Source of the DNA: Torymus aiolomorphi
Lineage: Eukaryota; Arthropoda; Insecta; Hymenoptera; Torymidae
DNA length: 64,000 nt
Assembly (NCBI GenBank): GCA_036365515.1
Contig: CM070877.1
Span: 8,441,001-8,505,000, forward strand
Direction of reading: 5' to 3'
The position numbers and the translations under genes were made by a program. A model generated the notes under the pieces. It did no database searches and was not told the DNA's origin. It saw only the letters and a program-made list of their open reading frames with translations. Below, one piece after another: positions 1 through 10,376 of the stretch (its first letter is position 1; every line of letters begins with the position of its first letter).

Positions 1-83
1 CATATGCATCCGTACGCACGTGCACACATCTCGTGCGGGCGCGCGCGCGTCGCGCTCGCTTCTCTCAGGCCCCCGCTACATAA

Positions 84-238
84 GGGTAATTCTACATCCT
101 TGCGGCTGCGGCTGCGCGTGCGTTTGGAGGGAAGGGGCTATCCTATTGGTTGGGAGAGGCGCGCACGTCATCGACGACCAATAGGATTTCAAACGCACAC
201 GCAGCCGCAACCGCAGCCGCAAGGATGTAGAATTACCC
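84..238. mobile_element. PIF/Harbinger-type MITE, 155 bp
   Basis: Long terminal inverted repeats begin GGGTAATTCTACATCC and continue into a GCGGCT-rich stretch, about 45 bp on each side. The element is flanked by the trinucleotide TAA on both sides (81-83 and 239-241), the target duplication expected for PIF/Harbinger elements. The centre holds a second small inverted repeat, CCTATTGG ... CCAATAGG. There is no coding capacity, so it is non-autonomous. Family assignment rests on the TSD and end structure only. Confidence 0.75.
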
Positions 239-259
239 TAAGGGCGCGGCCACAATAAC

Positions 260-957
260 GTCACAGCGCCGTGATAGCACGTTCTGTCACACGTGATGTC
301 TCGAATGATATCACTAGGGGAACATCTACATGCTCGCTAGTGACCAGTAGTGAGTGTTAAAATTATAGTTGGTATTCAAAGATAACCTACAATTGTACGG
401 TATATTATCGTTCCTTATGAGGTATCAGCTCCAGGCAACGTCCTCAGTGGTATATTATTGTTTGCAAGAAAATAGTTTCCACACAAGGCGTATCATTTAA
501 TTCAAGAAAATATTATAAGAAGAGTTATTTAGATTAAGTTAATTTGAAGTGATTAAAAGTAATAAGGAAGTAAGGGCCTTCGCACAGCTCTGAGGAACAG
601 ATATAAAGAACAAAAATAACATGAGTTAGTATATCTATATATACGAGGAACAGCGAGATACACGAGGAATAAGAGTCTTGAGAAACAAGAGTTTTAACGT
701 TAAAACTGTGATTTTTCTTCGGTTTATGATTTTTATCTTATGTTTCTGCAACAATTGCAAGAATGTCAAATGTGTCAAAAAGATTGAAAAATAACTGAAA
801 AAACCAAGCAGAAAACAATTGAATTTTTAAATATAATAAGAGATTCAACGTACAAAATCGTACAAAATAAATTTTATCTAAATCACACATAAGATAAAAC
901 TTTTTACTCGATAACAAAAACAATACACTTTCTTAATTCGTTGTGACCTTCGGAAGT
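260..957. other. No recognised feature
   Basis: AT-rich sequence without a convincing open frame, terminal repeat or RNA gene. Short open frames on the minus strand at the right end are low-complexity and look fortuitous. Confidence 0.5.
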
Positions 958-1061
958 ATATGTGTGTGTGGGTGTGTGTCTGTGTGAGGGTGTGTGTGTG
1001 TGTGTGTGTGTGCGTGTGTGGATGGGTGTGTGTGGATGGGTGTGTGTGTGTGTGCGCGCGC

Positions 1062-1101
<40 letters not shown>
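958..1101. repeat. Compound (TG)n microsatellite
   Basis: About 140 bp of mostly alternating T and G, interrupted by GGATGGG and GCGCGCGC variants. Open frames across it on both strands encode only alternating Cys/Val or His/Thr and are artefacts of the dinucleotide repeat. Confidence 0.95.
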
Positions 1102-2351
1102 ACCGCATAATCTCAGGATCTATTCGATCGATTTTAACCGGACACAGGTCTCATTTTTTTTGTTCTTCTTGTGTGAATGGGGGAAGAAAATCCTCTTTTT
1201 GATTCGCCGATGCGTTTTTGTTTTATTTCAAATTTTCGATTTTCGCAAAATTCATTTTTGCGTTTTTTTAATGATAACATTGAGATATTTGAATCGGACA
1301 GATAGCATTTGAAAGAGCATAAAAAACCTACATTTTCAAAAAAAAAAATTACATTAGCTATAGTGGTTCTTTTGTAATTAACAAAAACGTGTTTTTTTTT
1401 AAAAAGCTTATAACTCCAAAAATAAACGGTCAATTTTTTTGAAAAAAATCATGATAATGCAGAATATAAATAGTTACAAAAATTTGAATCCATTCTGTCG
1501 ACTAGTTTTTGAGAAAAAGATAAAAAAAAGGAAAAAAATGCGTTTTGTATGAAGCCCGTTTACTTTAGTAAAACTGACTCAATCTCGGTTAAGTTCTTTG
1601 GGCTAAAAGATTGGTCAATAAATTTCAGAGATATTTGAGGTTAAAATTTTCTTAACCTTTTTTTCAAATAGTAATTTCTCGAGAACGGTTCGATGAATCA
1701 GCTCCAAATTTATAGACAATTTTGTGCCTGATATTGCTAATATATGGGCGAATTTTCATCAAGATCGTTTGATTACTTTTTAAGATATTTGATATTTAAA
1801 ATTTTCGTATTTTGCAAAGTCATTTTCTTTGTCGCATGATAACTAGAGAAAAAAAATTGGTTTAATGATATTGAAATATTGTGGAGATATAGAGTTTATA
1901 TTTTTATCGTATAAGTCCTTTAGGTAAAAGAATTGTCTCATAATTTTTAGAGCTACTAGGATGTTGGGCGCGCTACGAGCGCCTCGACTACGATACTTAT
2001 ATGTAACATAAATCATAACGTAAATTATAACGTAAATGGATTTGTTAATGTATTCTGCTACTTCATTTTGTTAACGTATTTTTAATTCTCGTTATATGAT
2101 ACAAAAAACCAATTTTGGAAATTCCATGTTTTCAAATTTCGTTATAACTTAAAAATAAAGGCAAATAGATCTCAAATATTGTTAATAGAGGAGAGCATAG
2201 GAAATAAAAAGCATAGATTTAGGAAAGAGCTGACAGTAGAGAGGGCTCTAGCGCGGGTGCTGTGTGTACTACTTACAATTAATGTATTTTATTTATTTAA
2301 GGGGATACTACAGCTAAAAAAAAAACATTTTTTATACTTTTTAATGGGATA
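1102..2351. other. No recognised feature
   Basis: AT-rich, with many poly-A/T runs and no coding potential that I trust. The homopolymer-rich texture suggests degraded repeat sequence, but no termini could be paired. Confidence 0.45.
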
Positions 2352-2588
2352 AGGACCAATATCTTTGATTTTTTTATTTCCTTTGATTGAAGCTACTCAC
2401 ATCCCTTAATTTTTCCAATTAATATTTTTAAACTTAAAAATTTGAGTTAAAATTTGCCATTTTTAAAAAATTCCTTCCAAATGGTGGATTTTAAATCAAA
2501 TTTTTGACTTTAAAAATATTAATTGGAAAAATTAAGGAATGCGAATAGCTTCAGTCAAAGGAGATATAAAAATCAAAGATTTTGGTCC
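2352..2588. repeat. Imperfect palindrome, MITE-like
   Basis: The left half (ACCAATATCTTTGATTTT onwards) is mirrored by the right half ending AAAATCAAAGATTTTGGT. The arms are about 100 bp, the centre is near 2470, and the arms share AATTTTTCCAATTAATATTT and its complement. Possibly the core of a non-autonomous DNA transposon. The outer ends could not be fixed. Confidence 0.6.
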
Positions 2589-2706
2589 GTATATCAAATG
2601 GTTCAGCCTGTAGGTTACGGCAGGATACAAATTTTAAAATCTCAATATCTTTGGATCAAATGGGTTTACAGACCTCTGGTAGAGTCTATTAAATAAAAAA
2701 TAAGCT

Positions 2707-2710
<4 letters not shown>

Positions 2711-2778
<68 letters not shown>
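2711..2778. repeat. (AC)n microsatellite
   Basis: A pure alternating AC tract of about 68 bp. A second short (ACGC)n tract lies at about 3021-3048, directly against the left edge of the satellite array. Confidence 0.97.
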
Positions 2779-2779
<1 letters not shown>

Positions 2780-3051
2780 CTGGGACGCATTTTGAGGATT
2801 ATATAAGTCATATATACCGAATTTTGAGGATTTTGTAGGCATTTTGAGGAGTCTCCTCAAAAGACCAAAGCACTCGAGAGGCATTTTGAGGATTGAGGAT
2901 CCAAAAACGCAGCATACGATTATGAGCGAGTTAAACAGAGCGCCTTTTACGCGAAAAAAGGCACCGCGCGCGCTCGGTGACCCGTTTCTGCTGGACGCTC
3001 CCATATATATGTGTGTAAGTACACACACACGCACGCACGCACGCACGCAAA

Positions 3052-5434
3052 AGATGTTCCATCCACTAGAGCAGGAAGATATAGGCGGGTATTGTGACTA
3101 GTAGGCTGAGAAAATTGAAATTTTGTATTTTTGAGCGATTTTAGACGGATTAGCAACCAATATACGAAGAAAAATTTTTTTCCTCGAAATTTCGCCAAAA
3201 TTCATATATAGGGGTATTTTTCACTGCTCTTTCGATTGGCGCTATGATTTTTGCAATATCTCAAAATTTCTGAAAATTATTACTTTCCTATTGGCTCTAC
3301 GGCACTAAAACCTACTCCATTCGATAGAACGGAAAAAAATAGTCGCGTATAGTGATTGGTGGGATTAGAAAATGGATATTTTGGGTTTTCAAGCGATTTG
3401 AAGTCGATTTGGCCCAAATAAACGAAGAAATCTAGAACATTTTTCAAAATTGCTCCTCTCCGCTAGGTCCTTCGACCCCAAAAGATGTTCCATCTACTAG
3501 AGCAGGAAGATATAGTCGGGTATTGTGACTAGTAGGCTGAGAAAATTGAAATTTTGTATTTTTGAGCGATTTTAGACGGATTATCACCCAATATACGAAG
3601 AAAAATTTTTTCCTCGAAATTTCGCCAAAATTCATATATAGAGGTATTTTTCACTGCTCTTTCGATTGGCGCTATGATTTTTGCAATATCACAAAATTTC
3701 TGAAAATTATTACTTTCCTATTGGCTCTACGGCCCAAAAACCTACTCCATTCGATAGAGCGGAAAAAAAGTCGCGTATAGTGATTGGTGGGATTAGAAAA
3801 TGGATATTTTGGGTTTTCAAGCGATTTGAAGTCGATTTGGCCCAAATAAACGATGAAATGTAGAACATTTTTCAAAATTGCCCATCTCCGCTAGGTCCTT
3901 CGACCCCAAAGGATATTCCATCCACTAGAGCAGGAAGATATAGTCGGGTATTGTGACTAGTAGGCTGAGAAAATTGAAATTTGGTGTTTTTGAGCGATTT
4001 TCAACGCATTATATCCCAATAAACGAAGAAAAATTTTTTTCCTGCAAATTTAGCTAAAATTCATATATAGGGGTATTTAATGCTGCTCTTTCGATTGGCG
4101 CCACGATTTTTGCAATATCTCAAAATTTTTGAAAATTATTATTTTCCTATTGGCTCTACGGCCCTAAAACCTTTCCCATTCGATAGAGCGGAAAAAAATA
4201 GTCGCGTATAGTGATTGGTGGGATTAGAAAATGGATATTTTGGGTTTTCAAGCGATTTGAAGTCGATTTGGCCCAAATAAACGATGAAATGTAGAACATT
4301 TTTCAAAATTGCCCATCTCCGCTAGGTCCTTCGACCACAAAGGATATTCCATCCACTAGAGCAGGAAGATATAGTCGGGTATTGTGACTAGTAGCTTGAG
4401 AAAATTGAAATTTGGTATTTTTGAGCGATTTTCAACGCATTATATCCCAATAAACGAAGAAGAATTTTTTCCTTCCAAATTTAGCCAAAATTCTTATATA
4501 GGGGTATTTTCGCTGCTCTTTCGATTGGCGCTACGATTTTTGCAATATCTCAAAATTTTTGTAAATTATTATTTTCCTATTGGCTCTACGGCCCTAAAAC
4601 CTTTTCCATTCGATAGAGCGAAAAAAAATAGTCGCGTATAGTGATTGGTTGGATTAGAAAATGGATATTTTGGATTTTCAAGCAATTTGAAGTCGATTTG
4701 GCCCAAATAAACGATGAAATGTAAAATATTTTTCAAAATTGCTCATCTCCGCTAGGTTCTTCGGCCCCACAGGATATTCCATCCACTAGAGCAGGAAGAT
4801 ATAGTCGGGTATTGTGACTAGTAGCTTGAGAAAATTGAAATTTGGTATTTTTGAGCGATTTTCAACGCATTCTATCCCAATAAACGAAGAAAAATTTTTT
4901 CCTTCCAAATTTAGCCAAAATTCATATATAGGGGTATTTTTCTCTGCTCTTTCGATTGGCGCTACGATTTTTGCGATATCTAAAAATTTTTGAAAATTAT
5001 TATTTTCCTATTGGCTCGACGGCCCTAAAACCTTTTCCATTCGATAGAGCGGAAAAAAATAGTCGCGTATAGTGATTGGTGGGATTAGAAAATGGATATT
5101 TTCGGTTTTCAAGCGATTTGAAGTCGATTTGGCCCAAATCAACGATGAAATGTAGAACATTTTTCAAAATTGCCCATCTCCGCTAGGACCTTCGACCCCA
5201 AAGGATATTCCATCCACTAGAGCAGGAAGATATAGTCGGGTATTGTGACTAGTAGCTTGAGAAAATTGAAATTTGGTATTTTTAAGCGATTTTCAACGCA
5301 TTATATCCCAATAAACGAAGAAGAATTTTTTCCTTCCAAATTTAGCCAAAATTCATATTTAGGGGTATTTTTCGCTGCTCTTTCGATTGGCGCTACGATT
5401 TTGGCAGTATCTCAAAATTTTTGAAAATTATTAT
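3052..5434. repeat. 431-bp satellite array, left block (~5.5 units)
   Basis: The landmark CCATCCACTAGAGCAGG recurs near 3058, 3489, 3917, 4349, 4781 and 5212, giving a period of 428-432 bp. Units are roughly 90% alike by eye. The first units carry the variants TTTAGACGGATT and CGAAGAAATCTAGAAC (type B). From about 3.85 kb onward the units carry TTTCAACGCATT and CGATGAAATGTAGAAC (type A). The array is cut at 5434 by the copia element and resumes at 10377 in register, so both blocks are one array. Short minus-strand frames recurring in each unit are by-products of the repeat unless shown otherwise. Confidence 0.95.
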
Positions 5435-5776
5435 TGTTGAGGTGTGGTAATATTAATAAGAAGAGACACTTTTATATATAAAGAATGACTGGTTTATTCA
5501 GTTTCAGTATAAAGGTAATCCGAGCGCTTCATAGCGACTTGCGCAAGGTGCTTTCCGCTCAGCGTGCGGCAGTAGAGAGACAGAGCAGCGTATCGTTCGC
5601 TGCCTCTCGACTTAGACTTAATGCTTGCTCACGCACACACTCTAGGAAGGGGAGAGGTACATGTTTACACTCGGACCCATCCGACATTGCGCGCTCTCGA
5701 TACAGTCGCGCGCTCACACATACCTACTGTATATATATATTCATGCGTACAATATAGATGTATACTATTTTCAACA
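5435..5776 (-). repeat. copia 3' LTR (342 bp)
   Basis: Matches 10033-10376 almost base for base and ends in the inverted TGTTGA/TCAACA dinucleotide-anchored termini. On the element's own strand a TATATATATA stretch early in the LTR could serve as the TATA box. The 2-nt length difference between LTRs falls in this stretch. Confidence 0.95.
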
Positions 5777-5787
5777 CGCCTCCTTAC
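5777..5787 (-). other. copia polypurine tract
   Basis: On the minus strand AAGGAGGCG lies directly against the 3' LTR. This is the position and composition of the plus-strand primer of LTR retrotransposons. Confidence 0.65.
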
Positions 5788-5816
5788 ATATATATATATT
5801 GTACACTTTCAGTTTA

Positions 5817-6467
5817 TTACATGATATTCAATAGTTCTCTGAACTTTTCAAATTTATCTTTACACAACGCTTTTGTAAAGATATCCGCAACATTATCATT
5901 CGAATCAATTTTAATTATTACAATTTCTTTTTCTTTCACGCTTTCATGAACATAGTGATAATGTATTTCTATGTGCTTCGAATTCTTAGTCAGGTTTCCA
6001 TAATTCGCTATATTTATCGCGCCTGTGTTATCCTCAAATATCTTTACAGGATCAATCAATTTTACATTAAAGTTTTTCATTAACTCTAGTACAAACTTTA
6101 CTTCACTAACTGCCTCAGATAAGGCTACATATTCTGCATAAGTTGAGGCCTTTGTTACCGTTCTTTGTTTTCGTGATTTCCAATCAATTACATTTCCAAA
6201 TACTTTAATAACATATCCAGATGTGGATTTTCTGTCAACATTATCACCAGCCCAATCTGCGTCCACATAACACTCTATAGTTTCGCAATTTTCATTTCTT
6301 TTATAGTTCAACTTTAAATCTTTAGTTAAATACAAGTATTTCAAGATTCGTAACGCATATTTCCAATGAGTCTCGTTATAACTATTTTGATATCTACTCA
6401 GATAATTAACACTATAACTTATATCGGGCCTTGTATTTGAGCTTATATATAATAATGCACCTATCAA
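5817..6467 (-). pseudogene. copia RNase H domain (3' end of pol)
   Basis: A 216-residue frame that forms the C-terminal part of a copia polyprotein. It opens with the linker after reverse transcriptase (IGALLYISSNTRPDI), then carries the RNase H hallmarks ADWAGD and DRKSTSGYV, YAEYVALSEAVSE, and the active-site segment EDNTGAI followed by KHIEIHYHYVHE. This enzyme removes the RNA strand during reverse transcription in the virus-like particle. The frame is separated from the reverse transcriptase frame by a frameshift at about 6470-6495. It ends just before the polypurine tract, as expected. Confidence 0.92.
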
Positions 6468-6493
6468 ATTTCTATATTTAATATCTGACTCGC

Positions 6494-7702
6494 TTATTTC
6501 AGCCTTTTCAATAAATTCGTCTCCATAGGAGTGCTATATAATTTACTATTCTGCAATTGATATTTATTCGCTAATGACTCTATATACTTAGTCTGACTTA
6601 ATTTCATATCACAATTTCGATAATCATACTCTACATTAATACCAAGGTATTCTTTAATTTCTCCTAGGTCTTTCATCTTAAATTTTCCTGACAAGACTCT
6701 TTTTAAATTCTTAATTTTCTTTTTACTCTTACTACAAATTAACAAGTCATCGACATATATTAATAAGTAAATTTGGTCTATACCTTCACCTTGAGTATAT
6801 AAACAATAATCTACGTTACTCCTTTTAAATTTTATCTTTGTCAAATATTCATCCAAACATTCATACCATGCCCTTGGACTTTCTCGTAGTCCGTACAATG
6901 CTTTACGTAATTTACAAACCCTGTTTGTTCCATCGCTATAACCTTTCGGTTGACCGACATATACCTCCGAGCTTACTTCACCATTTAAAAATGCTGTGAC
7001 TACATCCATCTGTTCTATAATTAGGCCATTCTGGCAACAAAAGGAAAACAAAAATTTTAAAGTTTGCATTTTAGCAACTGGAGCGTATATGTCGTCAATA
7101 ACATTTGTCTGTTGAAATCCTCTTACGACTAATCGCGCTTTATACGTATCATCAGATTTCTTACTATAAACCCATTTTACATCTATTACCTTTTCATTTG
7201 GTATCCTTTCAACTAGTTCCCATGTTTTATTTTCATTTAAACTTTTTATTTCTTTATCCATAGCTTTTATCCAGCTCTCACTATCATTACTACACATCGC
7301 CTCCTCAAATGTATATGGAGTATCTACCCTGCAGTAATTTACATAAATATTATTCGAAATATTTTCTGGATATCTTATTGGGCTTTTTCTATCACGTGTA
7401 GATTTACGTGGGACTTTTAATAGTTCTATATTTTTCTTATTTGTTACTTTTTGTTCCTGTTCATTATTCTCAACCGCGCTTTCAAAAACATTATCATCGC
7501 TTAAATCGTCATCCCGATCATTTTGATCTCCTCTAAGTGACTCGAGAGTCGAAGTAGAAGGAGATGGATATTTTGACTCTACCTCATCAAGCCCTATACA
7601 TTTTACGTTTTGCTCAACAATATCTACGTGTCTTGCAACTATGATTTTATTATTTAATAGGACTCTATAGCCTACCTCACTATATCCTAATAAAATTCCC
7701 AT
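6494..7702 (-). pseudogene. copia reverse transcriptase
   Basis: A 402-residue frame. Residues 1-20 are the end of the integrase region (GILLGYSEVGYRVLL). A charged linker follows to about residue 125. From there comes the copia-type reverse transcriptase: WIKAMDKEIKSLNENKTWEL, the KARLVVRGF block, QMDVVTAFLNGE with the first catalytic Asp, ALYGLRESPRAWY, and YVDD at about residues 316-319. All key catalytic motifs are present. The upstream frame ends near 7750 and the downstream RNase H frame begins near 6467, so two frameshifts isolate this part of pol. Confidence 0.95.
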
Positions 7703-7749
7703 ATCTGCCTTTCTATCCCATTTAGAAATTCTCTTTTGTTCTGGTTTCC

Positions 7750-8025
7750 TTACAAAACCCTACTCCCGTAAAGACGTAAATGTCTGACATCCGGCCGTCT
7801 ATTAAAAAATATTTCGTACGGAGTTTTCCTCTCTATCGTGTTAGTCAACGTTCGATTTTTCAAATATGTTGCCGCACATATTATTTCAGGCCAATATCTT
7901 TTGTGTACTTGTGCTTCTGTTAGTAAACATCGCGCCATACCCATTATCGTTCTATTAAACCGTTCCGCGGTTCCGTTTAACTCGTGTACATATGCCGGGC
8001 AATTGTTCAAAATTATCTTTTTCTT
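7750..8025 (-). pseudogene. copia integrase, C-terminal part of catalytic core
   Basis: An 86-residue open segment containing HELNGTAERFNRT, where the Glu is the third residue of the D,D(35)E triad, then ARCLLTEAQVHKRYWPE and a block ending in a typical copia 'HLRLYG' segment. It continues the integrase begun in the 7955-9907 frame after a single-base shift near 8.02 kb, and is followed by another shift near 7.73 kb. Together the two parts hold all three catalytic residues. Confidence 0.9.
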
Positions 8026-9907
8026 TGGCGAATTTATAAATGCAACTATTCAAATATTCTTTCCCGTTATCACATCTTAATATTTTTACTCGTTTTCCCG
8101 TTAAATTTTCACTTTCGTTAACAAATTGGACTAGACAGTTAATTACTTCATCTTTAGATTTTATGCAATAAACTTTGGCAATTTTGCTATAATCGTCTAT
8201 AAACGAAACAAAGTATTTTTCTCCTTTGAATCCGGTCGTTTTGAAAGGGCCGCATACATCGGTATGGACAATTTCTAAAATTTTACTTGCCCTTATTCTA
8301 TTATTTTTAAACGGTAGATTATTCATCTTATTCTCTATACACGTTTTACATTTCACAAATTCCGTTTCAAGTGTTTCTGGAATTCCCGATAGCAACTGCT
8401 GTTTACATATTGTACCTAAATACTTAAAATTTATGTGTCCTAGCATTCTATGCCATTTCTCCTTCAGAGTCATATTTCTATTGTTACATTCGACTGTGTT
8501 TACAAAATTTTCTCTATGTTTCAAGGTACTATTTATTCTATAAGTTTGATTTTCTTTGTACGCTACTGCTATCAATTTATTATTTTTATCTATTATCTTT
8601 GCTACATCTCCTTTCGATATAATCGTATTGTTATCTGTTAATTTTCCAAAACTTATTAAATTCATATTCATTTTTTCGGCATAAAAAACATTACTCATAT
8701 TCACTTCATTCTTTTTACCAAACGCGTGAAAATAGCTAACTACGTTTCCAATTTTCGTTGCTTTTATATATCGATTATCCCCTAAGTAGATATTTACCGG
8801 TTCTTTAAGGTCAATAAATTTATCAAAATACTCAACGTTATTTATTATGTGATTTGTACAGCCGCTGTCCAGCAACCACTGTATATCATTATCTAGCCTA
8901 CCTTGACTATGTTTACTCTGCGCCGCATGCGCCGTAGCTATCCACGCACTCGTACCTTCGCCGCTCTGCTCGCTCGTGCTGGCTCCTTGCTGGCGGAAGT
9001 TTTCGCGCCCCCTGCCGTAGTTGCCTCTTCCTGCCTTGCCTCGGCCGCGGCCACGTGTTGAGCCTCGCCATGTTGTGCCGCTTTGTCCTGCTTGTCCTCC
9101 ATTTTGACATTCTCGTGCGAAATGCCCTGTTCTGCCACATTTGAAACAGCTTCCTTTCTGGTCTTTTTTTGCAGCGAATACATTTGACCTTTGTTCGCTA
9201 TGCTCGCTATTATTTTTCATTTCAGCTATCTGTATTTTATTTTTCACATACGATGCTGTTTGATCCTCTTCTTTTAACGTGTCTATTAAATCGCCAATGT
9301 AACTGTATTGGCTCGGCAACGTGTTCAACATGTAATTCAATTTTTCTTTTTCACTTATTTTTGCACCTGCGCTTTTTAACGCATTCACTGATTTTTCAAA
9401 TTCACTGAAAAATGTTGCTGTATCACTGTACTTTTCTAGTCTCAATTTTTCCAATTTATTCCTGCACACAATCTGTAGTGCTGTAGACTCCTTTAGGTAC
9501 ATATCGTCCAGTATCTTTATTATTTTATACGCCGTAACTTCTTCACACACAAACTCCAATTGTTTGTTGGAAATGGCACTGTAAATCAAATTGATGGCCT
9601 TCAAGTCATTTTCTTCCCAGTCATCTTTGTCTGCCGCAACTCTTGCTCTGGTTATTACTGTGTCACACTTTTTCATCTTCAAGTACATCGTAATTCTTTT
9701 CTTCCACATACTGTAGTCTTCTCCATCAAACACCGGTATCGTGATATCTTTTCTCTCCATTTTGTTTTCGTTCTCGAACGTTCCTTCGTGTTCGGAATTT
9801 ACTTCTTGCTTAACCTCTGTGGTCGTATCTTCTTCAAGTGATTCGAGTTTTCCTTCGTGCTGCGAATCGTCTTCTTGCTCAACTGTTAACTTTGATTCTT
9901 CTTTCAT
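7955..9907 (-). pseudogene. copia gag, protease and start of integrase
   Basis: A 650-residue frame beginning at the first Met after the primer site. The acidic N-terminus (1-50) is followed by a gag domain starting ITIPVFDGEDYSMWKKRI (about 54-230). A CCHC zinc knuckle, CFKCGRTGHFAREC, lies at 254-267, then an RG-rich basic stretch. The aspartic protease motif LLDSGCTNHI is at about 345-354, the HHCC-type pre-integrase domain with WHRMLGH and KCKTC at 485-523, and the integrase core with HTD at 548-550 and CDNGKEY near 612. The normal integrase frame is lost after about residue 630, where the frame runs into an unrelated tail, so the polyprotein is truncated. Confidence 0.95.
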
Positions 9908-10020
9908 ATATGTTTCTCACGGTGTTCACATATGCGGCACTTTTATTATCTCTACGCGACTCGAGAGTCGACGTAGAAGATAAGAGAATTTTTTACTTAC
10001 CAATCAGGCAAAACAACGGA

Positions 10021-10032
10021 CCTCTGCTACCA
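10021..10032 (-). other. copia primer-binding site, initiator Met tRNA
   Basis: On the element strand TGGTAGCAGAGG directly abuts the 5' LTR with no gap. This is the exact complement of the last 12 nt of metazoan initiator methionyl-tRNA including CCA. It marks where minus-strand DNA synthesis is primed, using the tRNA 3' end rather than the tRNA half used by Drosophila copia. Confidence 0.88.
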
Positions 10033-10376
10033 TGTTGAGGTGTGGTAATATTAATAAGGAGAGACAATTTTATATATAAAGAATGACTGGTTTATTCAGT
10101 TTCAGTATAAAGGTAATCCGAGCGCTTCATAGCGACTCGCGCAAGGTGCTTTCCGCTCAGCGTGCGGCAGTAGAGAGACAGAGCAGCGTATCGTTCGCTG
10201 CCTCTCGACTTAGACTTAATGCTTGCTCACGCACACACTCTAGGAAGGGGAGAGGTACATGTTTACACTCGGACCCATCCGACATTGCGCGCTCTCGATA
10301 CAGTCGCGCGCTCACACATACCTACTGTATATATATATATTCATGCGTACAATATAGATGTATACTATTTTCAACA
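10033..10376 (-). repeat. copia 5' LTR (344 bp)
   Basis: The partner of 5435-5776. It begins TGTTGAGG and ends TTTTCAACA on the plus strand, and is followed by the second ATTAT target copy. The near identity of the two LTRs dates the insertion as recent. Confidence 0.95.

Larger units (their letters stand above)
5435..10376 (-). mobile_element. Ty1/copia LTR retrotransposon, complete, minus strand
   Basis: A 4942-bp element inserted in the satellite array. It starts TG and ends CA, and is flanked by the 5-bp duplication ATTAT (5430-5434 and 10377-10381). The order on the minus strand is LTR, tRNA primer site, gag-protease-integrase, reverse transcriptase, RNase H, purine tract, LTR; integrase before reverse transcriptase defines the copia superfamily. 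The LTRs differ by about three substitutions and one 2-nt (TA) length change over ~343 bp, so the insertion is young. Despite that, the polyprotein frame is broken at three places (near 8.02, 7.73 and 6.48 kb). Either the copy decayed quickly or some breaks are assembly errors. Confidence 0.95.

Noticed and set aside
878..1312. Several open frames of 76-116 codons over the TG repeat
   Set aside because: They consist of Cys/Val, His/Thr or Arg/Ala alternations forced by the dinucleotide repeat.
3444..4641. Numerous 60-90 codon frames on both strands in the satellite
   Set aside because: They recur with the 431-bp unit, differ in start and stop between units, and have no domain; listed as a low-interest finding only for the type B version.
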